From Chaenocephalus aceratus (Eukaryota; Chordata; Actinopteri; Perciformes; Channichthyidae), in assembly GCA_023974075.1 (NCBI GenBank), contig CM043797.1, positions 31,031,023-31,095,022 of the forward strand: a stretch of 64,000 bases of DNA, in the 5' to 3' direction. Below the pieces are notes generated by a model. It saw only the letters and a program-made list of their open reading frames with translations. It did no database searches and was not told the origin of the DNA. Positions 1 through 37,684 of the stretch are shown in pieces. Each line of letters starts with the position of its first letter. Position 1 is the first letter of the stretch. The position numbers and the translations under genes were made by a program.

Positions 1-3000
1 TTATGGCCTAGGTTTTATAATGATCCAATGAGAAATGCTGGACAAGTCAAAGGTAGCCTAACAACTCTCCATTGTTAGATAGGGCTGATGATATCCTGCA
101 GTGTCACACAGCAGTGGACATGATTATTTATATTATTTGCTAATTTATGTATACGTTTGTTAACACAGACAGTCACACAACACACACTTTCGATGGTGGT
201 TGGCGAGTAAGCTGCATGTGGATGCTGTAATAGTGTAAAAGTTAATCTCTTCCAGACAAAGGCCAGATAGTGAGATAGAAGTCAAAACATTTTGATTGAT
301 ACACTCATACAAAGACAAACACTTGAAGTTTTCTTGGTTTACACTATGAACTAAATAAACTGTAAAACATGTTTCAAAATGTGGCTTGCATAGTACACAT
401 CAACACTATTTGTATTCAAGTCTGTGCCCATTCTTTGATGCAAATTGGTCAAAAGCCAGTGTTGTTCATGTCCACCACTCGAAGTCATGATTAAAATGTC
501 CTTGAAAGCATGTTTAATAAGAATGTTCATTGTGTGTACACACGTTGTGTAATAGGTATCACATAAAGCTTGTGAAAGCATATGTTTAGAAGCATTATTT
601 TCTAGTTGACTGAAGATATAGAACTGTTCGCCCTTCACCACAATTTGTTAGGCTATTTATCAGGTCTGTAGTGGCCTTTTGTTTCAATGCACTTGACTTG
701 AAATGATATTTCACATCCTGGCCACATTCCATTACAGATGGCTCGTTTGCATCCATTCTAGGCCACCATTGGCTATTGAATGGCATTCTGTTTCTCTCTG
801 CACACTATATTGGTATCTCAATTAAATGTTTGATCAATACTCTGGATGTGATATAACAGAAATGGTTATTAGTCATGTGTAATACAACTTTGCTCAGTGC
901 TAATATTCAGTGATGGCGACACAAGCACAGGTCTATTGTTGCAGATTTTTGTAGCAATACTCGGCTGCAGGGCAGGAAATGAACAAACATATTTTACTAC
1001 TGACTAATAATTTGAGATCATTTGTTGAATGTCTAAGCATAAACATTTTATATCACCAGAACCTGAAGTTTTATTTAAAGATTGCTGAATTAATCTGAAT
1101 GCGTGCTAAAACTGAGAAGGATTTATTTCCACATAATATGAATAAAATACCCTGTGATCTTGTCTCGTCTAGTCTACATAAGCAGTCACCAGTACATTTC
1201 GTAGCCTTATTCTGTCATTAATAGGCTCCATCAATACGATGAATATTTGCATGTGATGTATTGTTCGTCACGTAGTTGTCTCATTGTCACTCAGCCCTGC
1301 TTTTTGTCTTCAGTGTTAAAATAACAATGTATCATACTTGCATTGTTATTTTATTAACAATCTTTTTCCTGTGGGCAATAGTCACAGTTGAATTCCCCTC
1401 CGAAAGTGCAATGTTTGCGTATGTGCAAACTTGTGTTGAAATAGATTGAGGTATTGAGGTTTGGTCAGTGCCCTTGTATGACCTGACTGAGGATCAAAGA
1501 CACTTAGAAAAAGCCCTCTGTTTTTGTTGTGCCCTCAGCAAGGCGAGTGGTATTGGCAAAAAGATGGCACGATGCGACATGGCCTGACCTGTCTGTTCTG
1601 TGGGGAAGCCGCTTTTTCCCTTTCCTCTTTTTCCTGTCTTCTCCCCTTTGCTCTCTAGTGTTTCAAATGCAAGGGAAGGATGAGCAGGAGGAAGAGGCCA
1701 TGCAGGAAGTAGGAAGGTAACGTTAGGTAACATGCCTAATGTACTGTGTAACTATTCCACTCACTCCCTTAGTCACTCGCGCACAGCTCTCTAAAATGAG
1801 GCATCCCCTCTCTGTTTCTCAAAGGACACACATTCAATGTGACGAAGCCTGTTTTTTTTTTTTCTTCTGACTTATCTCCTTGCCCTCTGGTCATATCCTG
1901 CTGCATTCTAAGTAGTGTTTATCTGCAGCCAGTCGGCTTCAAACGAACACAGCTCAGACTGTGTGTGTGTCCTCCGGTACATGACATGAGAGAGGACGGT
2001 GTATGCTTCATCAGTACGATCCTATCCCGTTCCTGTTTCTGCCCCAGACTGATGCCAGCAGTGTGTGGGTGTGTTTTCTGCATGCCACATACTAAACAAG
2101 TACATGGCAGCACACACTGTGGCACTTTAAAATCACAACTTTGTGTCATCATCATCCACAGAGCTGCTTGTTGTCAGAGACGACTGTGAGTTGCCAAGGC
2201 TCCTAGTTGGAGAAAGGTCGCTCCATTGAAGTCCTACTGGTTTTCCATAGAGATGATGGTGGTTCCAGCCCTCAACCACCACTTCTGAATGGAAATGGCT
2301 TGCAATTGGTTGAGCTCATTGTATGTCATGAAAAAAGCGTGTTTTAATTACATCATTATGCTGTGTTTTATGTCACTGTAAGCTGGATGGAACCAAATTA
2401 GTCAGGTGTGCTTTGGGTTTGACATTGAGTTGATTGATTAGTGAAGAAGGTTGTAGCTCTGCCGGTTCCTATTTCTCCAACTAGAAACCACAGCTGTGAT
2501 GGACAAGAGCTAAGGTCTTCGCTCGATGCTGCTACTTCCACCATGGTGTTCATTACTGGCCTGTGTACTGAGAGTTGGTAATATCGATAGAATCCTCTAT
2601 TAAGGTATATGCAACATTATACATCGTGATATTATGGTACATTTTCCGGAGAATCAATTGAAACTGCTAGGGGATTAAATACGCAGACTGGGTTTGTTAT
2701 TGACTCATGCAGCAAAAATAAATCACTGACATTTATGGATATTAAGAGGCATAGCTATGTTCTATTTCTATTTCTATCTGTTCTATTTTTTATTTAACAT
2801 TTCTATACTAAAAAAAAAACGAGATGTCCGTGCACTTCCCTAGTATCTTCGATTGAAACATACTGTACCACTGCAGCACAACAATTAAAAAGGATTAATA
2901 TTTTACATTTGTCGTCTACTTATCTCAAATGACTTGCAAGATAACAAAAATAAAAAGCAGCAGCCAGGATGTTACAGTAAAAACATCCTGGGTGCCGCCA

Positions 3001-3063
3001 TGGCATGCATCACTTACAGCAGTCCATCTCCTATCCCGTGATCCAGTCTCGGTTGAACAGAGG
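1..3063. other. Upstream intron sequence, nothing recognised except a possible MITE
   Basis: A/T-rich sequence with no convincing exon; the first sik3 coding exon is not here. A weak inverted repeat, CTAGTTGGAGAAA near 2208 and its complement near 2475-2488, may mark a small MITE. Confidence 0.5.
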
Positions 3064-3071
3064 GCAGCAGC

Positions 3072-3849
3072 TAGAGATGTCCGATCACGTGATCGTGGAT
3101 CGGAGCGATCACGTGATTTTCAAAAGATCGGAATCGGGAATTCTTTTTTTTTTTTTATAAAATATTTTTATTATTTTATTTAATGTTACAAAACAAAAAT
3201 GACCATGTTCACGTCTTAAGTCATCCTGAGGTTTTTGGTTTAAAATTACACAACATCATGTATGTGTTGCTTCTTTTGGGCTTGTTTTCAGACCTGGTTG
3301 CTTATTTCTCTGAAATCTGGCAACAGAGTGGGTGCAGTGTCTAACAGTAGCAGTAAGCTAACGAGAGGCTACGTTCAGCTGGTGACTCGGGAGTCGGGAC
3401 AGAGAAAATGTCAGGAGTTTGGAAGTATTATAAAATTGAAAGCGAAGGCAGTGTAACAGCCAGATGCAATGTTTGCAAGGCGGAGGTTCCACGTGGTGGA
3501 AAGAACAGCTACGTTCAACACAACCAATCTAATACGCCACCTGAGAAACAAACGCCAACAACAACACGACGAGTACACAGCGGCCACTCAGGGTAACGGC
3601 ACTGAAACAACCGACACTTTCAGAGACTTTTAAAAGGAAAGAGAAACTGCCCCAGAACAGTGAAAAAGGCCAACAAAATAACAGCCAAGGTAGCTGAATT
3701 CATCGCGTTGGATGACAGCCGTTATCTGTTACCTTTTTTCTCTCTAAATGCATTGCATAAAGATCGGATCGGGAAAAATCGGTGTCGGCAGATTGTCAAA
3801 ATCAAATGATCGGAATCGGGAGCAAAAAAAGGTGATCGGAACATCCCTA
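3072..3849 (+). mobile_element. hAT-type element with BED zinc-finger fragment
   Basis: A 778-bp element bounded by the 8-bp direct repeat GCAGCAGC at 3064-3071 and 3850-3857, the target-site length of hAT transposons. The ends are inverted: TAGAGATGTCCGATCA at the left and, read on the other strand, TAGGGATGTTCCGATCA at the right. Inside, 3408-3596 reads SGVWKYYK and RCNVCKAEVPRGG, a BED-type zinc finger as found at the start of hAT transposases. The catalytic part is gone, so this is an internally deleted copy. Confidence 0.85.
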
Positions 3850-5121
3850 GCAGCAGCGTGTCGAGAGGTCACACCCCCCCTGTCGTCCCGTAGTTAGTCA
3901 TGCCACCAATAGTTATTTGAACATGGATGGTATGGTTTTATCAGACCAATAAGAAAAGTTTGTGTGGGAAACACTGACCCGTATGCGGATATGTTTATAC
4001 TGCAAACGAGTTGGGCTGGGTTCCTCTTTGTAAACACCAATCAACCATCACTGTCAAGAGGGGAATGTGGACGTGCAGTCAACCGGTAGTGTTTTTCTTT
4101 TGAAGTGCTCATGCGCTATAATACTTAATTGAATATGTCAGTTTCTTCAGGGAAATGAAGTATGTTGAAATAATTTATTTGCCGTACAGTGAATGATTTT
4201 GCATTGCTGTTAAAAATGAAGTATTCATTGATACCTAAATAAACAATCAATCAATCAATGATGATTTGTTTGATTTCATGATGTATATTATATAATGTTT
4301 TTTATTATCAGCATTGACTTGAAGTTATATTGGTTCAATTTAAAAAAGAAAAGCTTTGCGGTTACACTTCTTTTGTCATTTTGCTGCAGCTTAGCTCGCT
4401 ACATTACTCAGGGGGAAGCTTCATTGTAGCTTAGCTCTAGCTCTGGTAGCGTAAGCAGCTCGCCCCAACACACATCTCCATGATGAGGCGGTTTTAAGCC
4501 TGGGCATTACAGGTGTTGTAATCTGTGTCACTTGTTGATGAAGGTTAACCTCAGACGTAATAGGTGAGGGAACACGCATGGTCATGCAAAATGCACAGCT
4601 TCCCACTGTAGACGTTACCGCATAGACCCAGTTATTTGTTTTCCTTCATTATAGCTGAGTCATGGACCTCTAAATACTTTATTTGTAAAATGCTTTGTGA
4701 ACATCATGTATAACATCTTTAACTTTAATGCTGTATAGTTTTAGACATTATAGCTTTTTCATTAAAACTCTTTAAATAACCTTCTTTATCAGTGCAGGGT
4801 GCTCTAAATAAGATGTTAATTTGAAATAGACTTCATTATCCTCTACTAATTGCCGGTTCGACCGGAGTCAGTCAGAAATGTGTCAAAGAATTCCAATCTT
4901 GTGAATTTGGCCACTAGAGTGATAGTTATTTTAGTAGATGTAAACATTTATTTTTCAGAGAGAAAGATTGCTAACAAGAATCATGGGAATGTTATGTGCT
5001 CGAGCAAATGGCTTAGGTTCAGTCGTAAATGAAAAAGCCAGATGTTTGCTATGTAAACAGTTGGAAATTAGCATCATGTTTTTTTACACTATTCAACTCT
5101 TTGGTGACAATAAGATTTCCC

Positions 5122-5652
5122 GGTACCACTTTACAAGACTACCCTTATAAAGGGTTTACGAATAGTTTGATTTCATTTATTAATTATGTTCTGAACACTT
5201 TATAAATTAAGAATAATGAATCGGGGGGGTAGCAAGTTGGAGTCCCACTGCAGTCAGCATGTCGTTGTGTCCCTGGGCAAGACACTTCACCCCAAAGTGT
5301 TCCTGTGGATAAAAGCGTCTAACAAATGACATGTAATGTAATAAGCTTTTAAGACATGAGAGAAACGGGGCAACTTTGAGTGGTTGCTTGCCCAAATCGT
5401 AAGCCCACATTTATCTGTACTGCTAAGCCTTGTATTGGCTACTTGGCTTACTTCGTCTTCTTCATCAGCCAGCATCCTTGGTTGTTCACTGAGTTGATTC
5501 TCGTAAGTAGCCAATATAAGGCTAGTCATCTTGCCAAATAGTGAGCCTGTGTTGACGTATGTTAGAGAACTGGTTTATAAATGGTTCTTAATGATTAATA
5601 GTGTTTACAACCTAATTCCTTTATAAGGGTAGTCTTATTGTAAAGTGGTACC
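5122..5652. mobile_element. Non-autonomous DNA transposon with GGTACC ends
   Basis: The inverted ends GGTACCACTTTACAA and their complement lie at 5122 and 5652, extending with one small gap into ACTACCCTTATAAAGG. Flanks GATTTCCC and GACTTCCC match at seven of eight bases, which suggests an 8-bp target duplication. The interior holds a common fish repeat fragment (CTGGGCAAGACACTTCACCC and GATAAAAGCGTCT). Confidence 0.75.
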
Positions 5653-29407
<23,755 letters not shown>

Positions 29408-32400
29408 CACAGGTATACACACACACACACACATACACGCACACACGCACGCACACACACACACACACACACACACCACACACACACACACACACATACA
29501 GGCTACAAACAGTCCCGTATAAATAGCTTTTTATTTTTTCTTACATTTTTCACGTCACTTTGTGGCTGTTTCACTGCATTCATACTTAGTGAGCAGAATA
29601 ACAGCCAAAGTGTTTCGTACAGGTTCCTTTCCTTTACTACTTGACACCATCAATTATTTGTAACCACACAGTTAATGGTTTTGACGTTTCCTTTTTTTGA
29701 TCTGTGAAAAGTATTAATGATAGTAGTTTTAATGTTATATTTTAAAACACTGAATCCCAGCAAAAACAGAAACTCGTAATTTTCATTTGTGAAGACATTT
29801 ACTAGCCAGCTTTGGAAATGCAGAGACGGGTCATAATACTAAGTTCAAAGTCCTTAGTGGCCTTTAGTGTTTCACCCTGCTCTCACGTATCAAACATTTT
29901 AAATTCATACCACTACTGATACAATGTGAAAATCAGATATGATGTGGTCATTAGTAAACTGTGAGTAGATATATTATTTGCCACACAGGGGCTGAAAAGC
30001 TTGAAAATGCTTGAAAATGACCTTCATTTGACTTTGGAAAAGCTGATGGTCTGTTCTTATGTCCCTCTCTTTCTCTAGGAAGGGGTGCATCCTGTGTACA
30101 GCGGTCCATATCAGCCATCCTGAGTTGTGTTGACTTGAGTTGAGCAGCATCACGCCAAACCACCGTTCTCTGCCCAAACAGGGGTGCTCTACGTCCATCA
30201 GTCTGTCTCCATCAGTCCTCGGGAGGGCAGTCCACGCAAGACAGGGGAAGTGTGGGTGGGTGTAGACATTAGTGGGGGTGAGGGTCACAGGTGGGGCCAG
30301 GGATTAGTCGGTCAAAGTGCCAGCATTTTCTGCACAGACATCCAGCATCCATTGTCGCAGGTTGTCTCCTCTTTTCACATCCCATCATGGGCAGATCGGG
30401 GTTACTCCTCCCTATTTCAACTCATCCCCCCCCCCTCACCTCACCTCCTCCCCCTTACAGACCTTCACCACCACCACCACAACCACCCTCATCCACCTGC
30501 CGCCAGGACCTAATCCTCCCTTTCACCCTTTATCTTCTATTTACTGTTGGCATACTTCATTATGTGCCTCATTGGCCAACGCATTGATACAGTTATAGTT
30601 GAAAGAGTCAAACTACACAAAGAACCATACACACTGCTGCCACAAACCCAAAGTATTCACATAGTGTGAGTGTATGTATGTGTGTGTGAGTGTGTGCGTG
30701 CATGTATGTGTGTGAGTGTGTGCATGACTGAGAAGAAGATGTAAGTGGAGGGGAAAGGTGAGGTTCAGTCTGCTCCTCCCCCCTACCCCCCCCCCCCCCC
30801 ACCTCCTGCTGTCCCGCAGCAGATCATTCCTGAGCAGGCTGAAGTCTCAGCGGCGGTGGCAGGGATGACGACCCCCCCCCCCCCCCCCCCTTTTCGGCTT
30901 TAGGTCGGGCGCTCTCCAAAGACTGAGCTCGGTGACATCGCACAGGACAAACCAGCGCTCTCATTGTTTTTTTCCTTTATTGTTCTGGCATTCATTTTTT
31001 TCTTATTTTCCTTTAAACTTCATTTCTATGGCTAATGTCCACGTAGGCATAATGGTCACTATTGTTACTCTTATTGTTATTACTGTTTTCTGTAAAAGAG
31101 GTTTTTATCATAATGAATATTATTATTATTAAAGGAAAACAGTTCTGTGTTGTGTAAGGAAGACAGCATTGTTCTTTGATTACTTAAGTAATTCTGCACT
31201 TTCGGTTCAAGCTATCCTCTCTCTGTCTGCCCCCCCCCCCCCCCCTTCACTCTGTCATGCTGTTTCCCCGCTTTTCAAATCCTCCTGACTTCCCCCACCT
31301 TTGGTTGCCCTTTGCTCCATCCTCCTTTCCCATGTCAGTGACAGTGTATTGCATTGTGGGTAGTTTTACCAGACATTTGCTCCTTTCCTTTCCTTGTACA
31401 GTGACGCCATGTATAGAAAGCTATTGCAACTTCTGTATCAAATAATTTTCTTTTTGTTTTTAGATGTCGGGGAGGCTTTTTTTTATATTGGTATTGTTTA
31501 TCATTTGTATTTTTGGATGTCTTCAAAATGTTTTCTTTTTTGTTTTAATGAATTTTGAGATTTTTAGCCAAAAGAGGACAGAGAGAAGAGACCTTGTGAT
31601 CTTTCTGTGTCGTAAAAAAGATTGTTCTTATTTGTTTTAATATTATTATATCGAGACACTTGAATAAGAGGAGAGTAATTATTTTGTGTTGCTTTTAAAG
31701 TATCATTTCAATCGATGTTGTTGTGACTGTCATTCTTGTTGATGTTGGGCCTGTTTTCTGTTAACGGGGTAGTTGTGGCAGGCTATACAGGGTCAGGCTT
31801 TGGTTTTGGTCTGGGTTGGTTCGGGTGCTACAGAGACTTGACACTCTAAAAAACGAAAAGACACAAAAAAATCAAGGGAATAACTTGTAATATAGCTGAC
31901 ATATCATCCGAAACATCCCGAGTGGAGATGGACAACCCCACTTCTCTTTCTCGCTGCCCTACCCATCTGCTGTGATCCTCCAGCCATCTTTTACTACATT
32001 GGCTTCTGATTGGACGACGCCTTACGGACACGGCTCACCTCGTTACTTCGGCGGAGGAAACTACAACTACTATCACTCGACCTTCGCTCCCTTTTTTTGG
32101 TTATTTGTCGGCCCTGGAGATGGGAGGAATTGATGACTGCGTTTCATGAACAGTTTCTGGATCTCGCTGTAGATGGATACATCTTGACACACCTTTCAAA
32201 CATTACACGGGAAACATTTCCGGAGATGACCATAGGAAGGAATAGCTTGACTTGGACACAGCAGAGGAACACAGATAGAGGCTACAGCACACTGGGGACC
32301 ACAGCAGAAGATTGAACCTCTCCCTTTTTTAAATTTATTTTTATTGTTTGACTTCTATTTATCCTCCTATATACTGAGTCTATATTGGGCCAGCAAGAGA

Positions 32401-33310
32401 CTGTGGGGCAAAGAATAAAGCTCCACTTGTACGTATTCATACTGGCCAGGTTTCACAATAGCTGGCTGCACGGTTGACTTTTCATAATGCTATACATCTG
32501 AGAGCTGTAGATGGAGTCATGCAGCGCCTGTGCTCTTCATTTGCACTTCCTGTTTACCAACAATCGCTCCCCTTCAGAGCAGACTGAATTAGCTATAGCG
32601 GTAAACCAGAACCTCTATTAAGTGAGTGCATACAGAAGTTAACGGTGACATAAACTCTTTTTCTAACGTGGCTCATTGGACAGAAGAAGGCCGTTTCCTT
32701 TCCATCTGGGTTTTCCCTAGTTTCTCTTTAAGATCCATCCTCCTGTTTTCATTGTTTGAGCCAGAAGTGAGATCTGGAAGAGAGGGCTGGAGAGGAAATA
32801 TCTGAAATGGAAGACTTCGCGTCTCTTGTCCCACGGCAGGATAGAAACTCTACATGTAAGACCAGAGGCTCTGCGATGTCTATTGTGAGCAGAGCTGTTG
32901 TTTCAGATCTGAGTAGGGAAGGGAAAGAGCAGAGGCACACAGGAAGGGACGGCGTGAATGGAAAGTACTGCAGACGACAGAGGGGTAATAATGCTCCACA
33001 CACATCTATCTTCTGCCTGATGACCCAACTCCCCCACTTTTCTTCTGTCTTAACTCTTCCTCCCCTTCCCCTGCGTCTTTTCTCTCCACCCCAGCCTCAG
33101 CAAGCCAGCTCTGCTCTACTTCTGTTTCTTAGGTTCATTGTTTTTTTTTTCTATCGGTTCATTTTGTCCCTTTTTATTTTTGTCGTTTTAGTTTTTTATG
33201 TTAATTTCTGTTGAGTACAAAAATACTAAAGTGCAACAACAATGATTAAAAAGAATATCAACCAAACTGAGATGGATGGATAAATAAATAATATAAATAA
33301 AGAAATAATT
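29408..33310 (+). other. sik3: Probable sik3 3'UTR
   Basis: No conserved ORF follows the stop codon. The stretch opens with a CA repeat (about 29411-29500), carries three long poly-C tracts on the sense strand (30786-30800, 30872-30890, 31230-31245), and has T-rich segments. Candidate poly(A) signals are AATAAA at 32414-32419 and a cluster of AATAAA in the A/T-rich stretch around 33283-33310. The true end cannot be fixed from sequence alone. Confidence 0.5.
29411..29500. repeat. CA microsatellite just after the sik3 stop
   Basis: CA-rich repeat with CGCA interruptions that starts within a few bases of the sik3 stop codon. Confidence 0.95.
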
Positions 33311-33704
33311 TAAAAATGTCATGACTTGTGTGTCTTTGTGTAACCGGCTACAGGCAAGGAGTCGGCACATTGTAATTTGTAAAAACGCTTATAGGGCGGT
33401 TTCAAAACTTACTACGACTGCCATGTTTTTATCGATTGTAACGCTTTCTTCTGATTATACACCGTTGAAACAGCCATTGATTTGTGTGCTATGACTCGCA
33501 ACTAACATAATCTGACATTTTCTTTTCAGGTTTATTGATTATTGTTCGCTCTTTTAAATGTTGTAAAACTTTTGGCAGCTCCTGGTGGTGTCCTACTATT
33601 TTCCATCACCGCAACATTGTATTAGGCTACCGAACCAAATGGGAAATTGCCTAAAATATCGGTTCCCCTTAAGGCTGCGTTTTTCCCCTCTGCTCTTCTC
33701 CCTG

Positions 33705-34705
33705 TACCAACGGCTGCACCTCCAGTCACCAGTCTGTCAAGCTCCTGAAGTTCACAGACTACACCACCCTCATCGGACTCATCTCTGGTGGGGACGAGTC
33801 TGCCTACAGGTGGGAGATGGACCATCTGGTGACCTGGTGTGTGGGGACAACCACCTGGAGCTCAACGCTCTCAAGGCAGTGGAGATGGTTGTGGACTTCA
33901 GGAAGAACGCAGCCCCACCCGCCCCCATCAACTCTGTGTGACTCCCCACACTGCTGTGGAGTCTTTCCGCTTCCTGGGCACCATCATCGCCAGGACCTCA
34001 AACGGGAGCAGAACATCTGCTCCCTCGTCAAAAAAGCACAGCCGAGGATGTTCTTCCTCAGGCAGCTGAAGAAAGTAACCTGCCAAAGACAATGATGGTG
34101 AACTTCTACACCTCCATCATCGAGTCCATCCTCACCTCCTCCATTACCATCTGGTACGCCACAGCCACAGCCAAGGATAAGGGCAGGCCGCAGCGGGTCA
34201 TCCGCTCTGCAGAGAAGGTGATCGGCTGCAATCTGCCATCCCTCCACGACCTGCACGCCTCTGAGGGCAGGGAAGATAGTTGACCCCCTCCCACCCTGGA
34301 CACAAACTGTTTCACCCCCCTCCCCTCTGGCCGGAGGCTGTGCTCCATCAGGACCAAAACCTCTCGCCATCTGAACAGTTTCTTCCGCGACCGGAACAAA
34401 GGCCCTGCCCTCCCCCACTGACACTTTACCTCCGCCACAACGTATCTCTATATGCAATTACATGAATGCACACAATGTTCGTACTGCTTGCTGCACATAT
34501 TTCTTGTTTCATATTTCATATCCTATAATTCATTCATAGTATTCTATTTCCATGTAAATTACTGCTTTATGTTATTGCTATTTATATTTTATTACGGTGG
34601 TCTTAAAGATTTGTTGTTTTATATTTGATGTCTGCACCATGACATCAAGTCAAATTCCTCATGTGTGAACCTACCTGGCAATAATCCTGATTCTGATGAT
34701 AATAA
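33705..34705 (+). mobile_element. Decayed L2/Rex1-like LINE, 3' part
   Basis: Split frames match the end of a fish LINE reverse transcriptase: LLKFTDYTTLIGLISGGDES, EMVVDFRKN, VESFRFLGTII, VKKAQPRMFFLRQLKK, SIIESILTSSITIWYA, RVIRSAEKVIGC. The 3' tail TACCTGGCAATAATCCTGAT followed by TCTGATG repeats is typical of this group. Frameshifts separate the blocks, so the copy is dead. Confidence 0.85.
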
Positions 34706-37684
34706 TGTAAAAATAACCCTTTAAACATGAATGTAGATGTGTTCTTTTCGCTTGTGACTGCTCCTCTGAAGTGTGAGTACATTCTTCGTAGCAAATGTTT
34801 TGAGTTGTATCCTAGTTGTCACTAAAAGGGTGAAGCGAACATGATACATGCAGCAGGAGTTACCTGTGTGTCAGGCACCAACCAGTCCTGTCAGCAGTGT
34901 ATCTGTTTACAATGTGCATTAACTCTCAAATATGTTGCTGCTTCATCAATTAATCATTGAAAATCATAACAATTACACATACTTGCTAGATGCAAAACCT
35001 TCTTGTCGGAAACCTGATTTCAAACCACTTAAAGCAATGATTTACTCATAAAATCAATGTAAATCAATGACCCTGTGTGTTGATGAATTCTTGAGGAAAA
35101 TCCTGTTGTTTTGTTGTTGCATATGAACACCTGCAGCACAAGTGTGAGTCTCTTTATGCAAATCATGCAAAGTTGTATTGAAAATGCATGCGTTTGAAAG
35201 TAATGAATATACGACTGGAAACAAGACTTTAATGAATCTGCAGAGTATTGTGAGAGTTTACAAACTGATCTTTTCATAATCGTTTTGCTGTTCATCAAGA
35301 CTTTTTAGGATTCTCTTTCTTCCAGAATTCAAGGTCACACGGGGTGAGTAATTTAAAACAAATGGTTTATATTGTGGTAAAGTGCTCCTTTAAGAACAGA
35401 GTTTCTTCAGGGGAGTATAGCATTTTTTTGTTGACGGCATAGGATAAAACTAAAATGAGTATTTTCTGAAGAGAAACGTATACCTGCATTTTGCTGTGGC
35501 ACACGGGACAAGCAGTAAATACACTTGTTTCTTTTGTCTGGCTTTTGGCTGCAGTGCTCTGCATGCTGCTGCTCATGTCTGTGCAGCTGCACTGCAGAGG
35601 GCTTTCAGTCTGAAGTAATGGATCTCAGACACTGTGAGCTGTAAGTGTCTGCGTTTGGATATCAGGGGTTACTTTACCATGCCTGATGACAGGGACTAAT
35701 GTGTAACCTTTTAAACTGACACGTAACTGTCCTCAATCCACCATAATGTTGTGTTGTAAATGATTACAGATTGATGTTTTGGACAGAGCTTCTTCCTCTT
35801 GTCTTCTAGCTTGTGCATCCTCTCCTCTCCCACATCGTCTCTTTTTCCCCTCCCAACTCAGTGCCCACTCTCCTCTGTCCCTCTCTCTCTTCATCCTCTG
35901 CTTCTTTCCCTTTCTCCTTCCTTCATTCCCTCCCTCCTTCTTTCCATCTCCTAAGTTCCTTGCTCCTTCTCTCTCCTCCCCTCCTCCCTTCCCACTTTCT
36001 CTTCCTGACTGCCTACGTCAGACAGCCTCTGCCAGCAAGTGAACGCTGCAACTGGAGCTGTTTGTGCCCTGCATAGAGCCGTGAGTGTGTGTGTGGGTGT
36101 AAGAGTGTATGCAAATGGGAAAGCTACTGAGTCAGGAAAGACTGCCTCTCATCTCTTCGCTGTTATCACCATCCGTCTCTCTCTCCCTCCTCTCCTCCTC
36201 CGCTGACATGGAGCTCCAGCAGGCTGAATCACAACAGCGTCTGCACAAAGGGCTGAGGTAATACTGTGCTTGTTTTGTAAAGGGCATTCTTTCTGCATTG
36301 AAGTGTGCACATCTGCATGAAATGCCTGCATGCAGCCTTACAAGTGCAGTATGTAGAGATCTACTATGTAATGTTAGCCCCATGCATTGATTAGCATTGC
36401 AATCTCAGCTCCCTTAACCTGAGGTTAAAGACCTCTAACACCTTAATAATGAAAAAGGGTATTCTTGGTTGTCTCCATACCTGAAGGATTATTTATGTTT
36501 TTATTAATGGCTCAGTTCCTGCTATCGTCTGAGGTGCACATATCACATGACCCAGATTGCAAGCAAGCACATTACTCATTCCCTGCACTCACTGCAATCA
36601 ATGTCGATCCAAGCAGGGCTGTGGATGTTTTGTTTTGTAGTGATGATGAGGCCAGCCTGCAAAACAGAGCTAACCAGGCAGTGAATTATTGAAAAGTGAG
36701 AGGAATATCACAGGTCTTTTTGTGAAAGGTCTTGTGTAATGTTTTTGTGTCTTTATTGCATTGCAATAAAAGATATATAACCAACTTACTTGTCTTTAGG
36801 TATACACACAAATCACAAACCAGCACCTTTGTCTTCATGCACCCTCAGTGGAACTACGCATGTAGATAGTTTTTATGTTTGAGATAGTCGTCTCTGAGTG
36901 GTCATTCAGGATAATCGATGGAGCCCCATTATGACAAGTAATGGCCCTCATGTTCTTTCTCCTCCTTGCAGGTAGTTGTGTGTGTGTGTGTGTGTGTTGT
37001 GTGTGTGTGTGTGTGTGTGCTGCTCCGTTGGGCCAGAATGAAGTGTGTGAGAAGGTGGGCATCAGGCTCTGCTGTTGTGTTCCTTCACACACTGGCCTTA
37101 TCATGGACAGGTTAGGCTTTTACTGACATGATGGCATGTTTACTTTATTGGAATTCAACCAAAAATTACTCAAGGATACTTATTTTAGTGGTGATGGTGT
37201 TTGGTCATTGAGATAAAAACAGTTAGTTTGGCTCTGTTCTGGATAACCCCCCTGTAAACGTGTTTCTCTTTTACTTTTTGTGTAGATGAAAAGTGAAATA
37301 GTATGTAATCTAGATGCAATATTCCATTCAGGCAAATCCATGTCAGCTGTTTACCCATACTTCAAGACTTTGAGCTAAGCCAAGCTAACACTAGTAACTT
37401 AATATTTAACCTTCAGATCTGGGTGTGGTATCAATATGTCCATGTAACACTTTTCCAGTAATAACTATATTTTACCAACATTTCAACCTATTCCTTTAAC
37501 TTGTCCTATTTGTCAGAGCAATCTTTTGCTATAAGTACAGTATGAAGTCATACATGACTTTTTACAAACCCTTTTCAGTCAGGCCAGATAAAAGTTAAAA
37601 TGTGTAAATGTGTCATGTTTTTCCAACACCTTAATATTTTATCCACATAATCCAAAATATCCAACACTTATCTGGTTCTCGCAG
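34706..37684. other. Intergenic/5' region between sik3 and tmem25
   Basis: No identified coding exon. Possible tmem25 leader pieces are a GC-richer stretch ending at a donor GTGAGT at 36081, a segment ending at GTAATA near 36259, and short hydrophobic starts near 36498 and 36946. A GT repeat lies at 36973-37019. Confidence 0.4.

Noticed and set aside
30184..30513. 109-codon ORF downstream of the sik3 stop
   Set aside because: Low-complexity, proline/histidine-rich reading of the 3'UTR with no family resemblance.
32010..32315. 101-codon ORF in the sik3 3'UTR
   Set aside because: No recognisable domain, no splice context, and it lies inside the probable UTR.
33585..34465. Several ORFs taken together as a gene
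   Set aside because: They are frameshifted pieces of a LINE reverse transcriptase, not a host gene.
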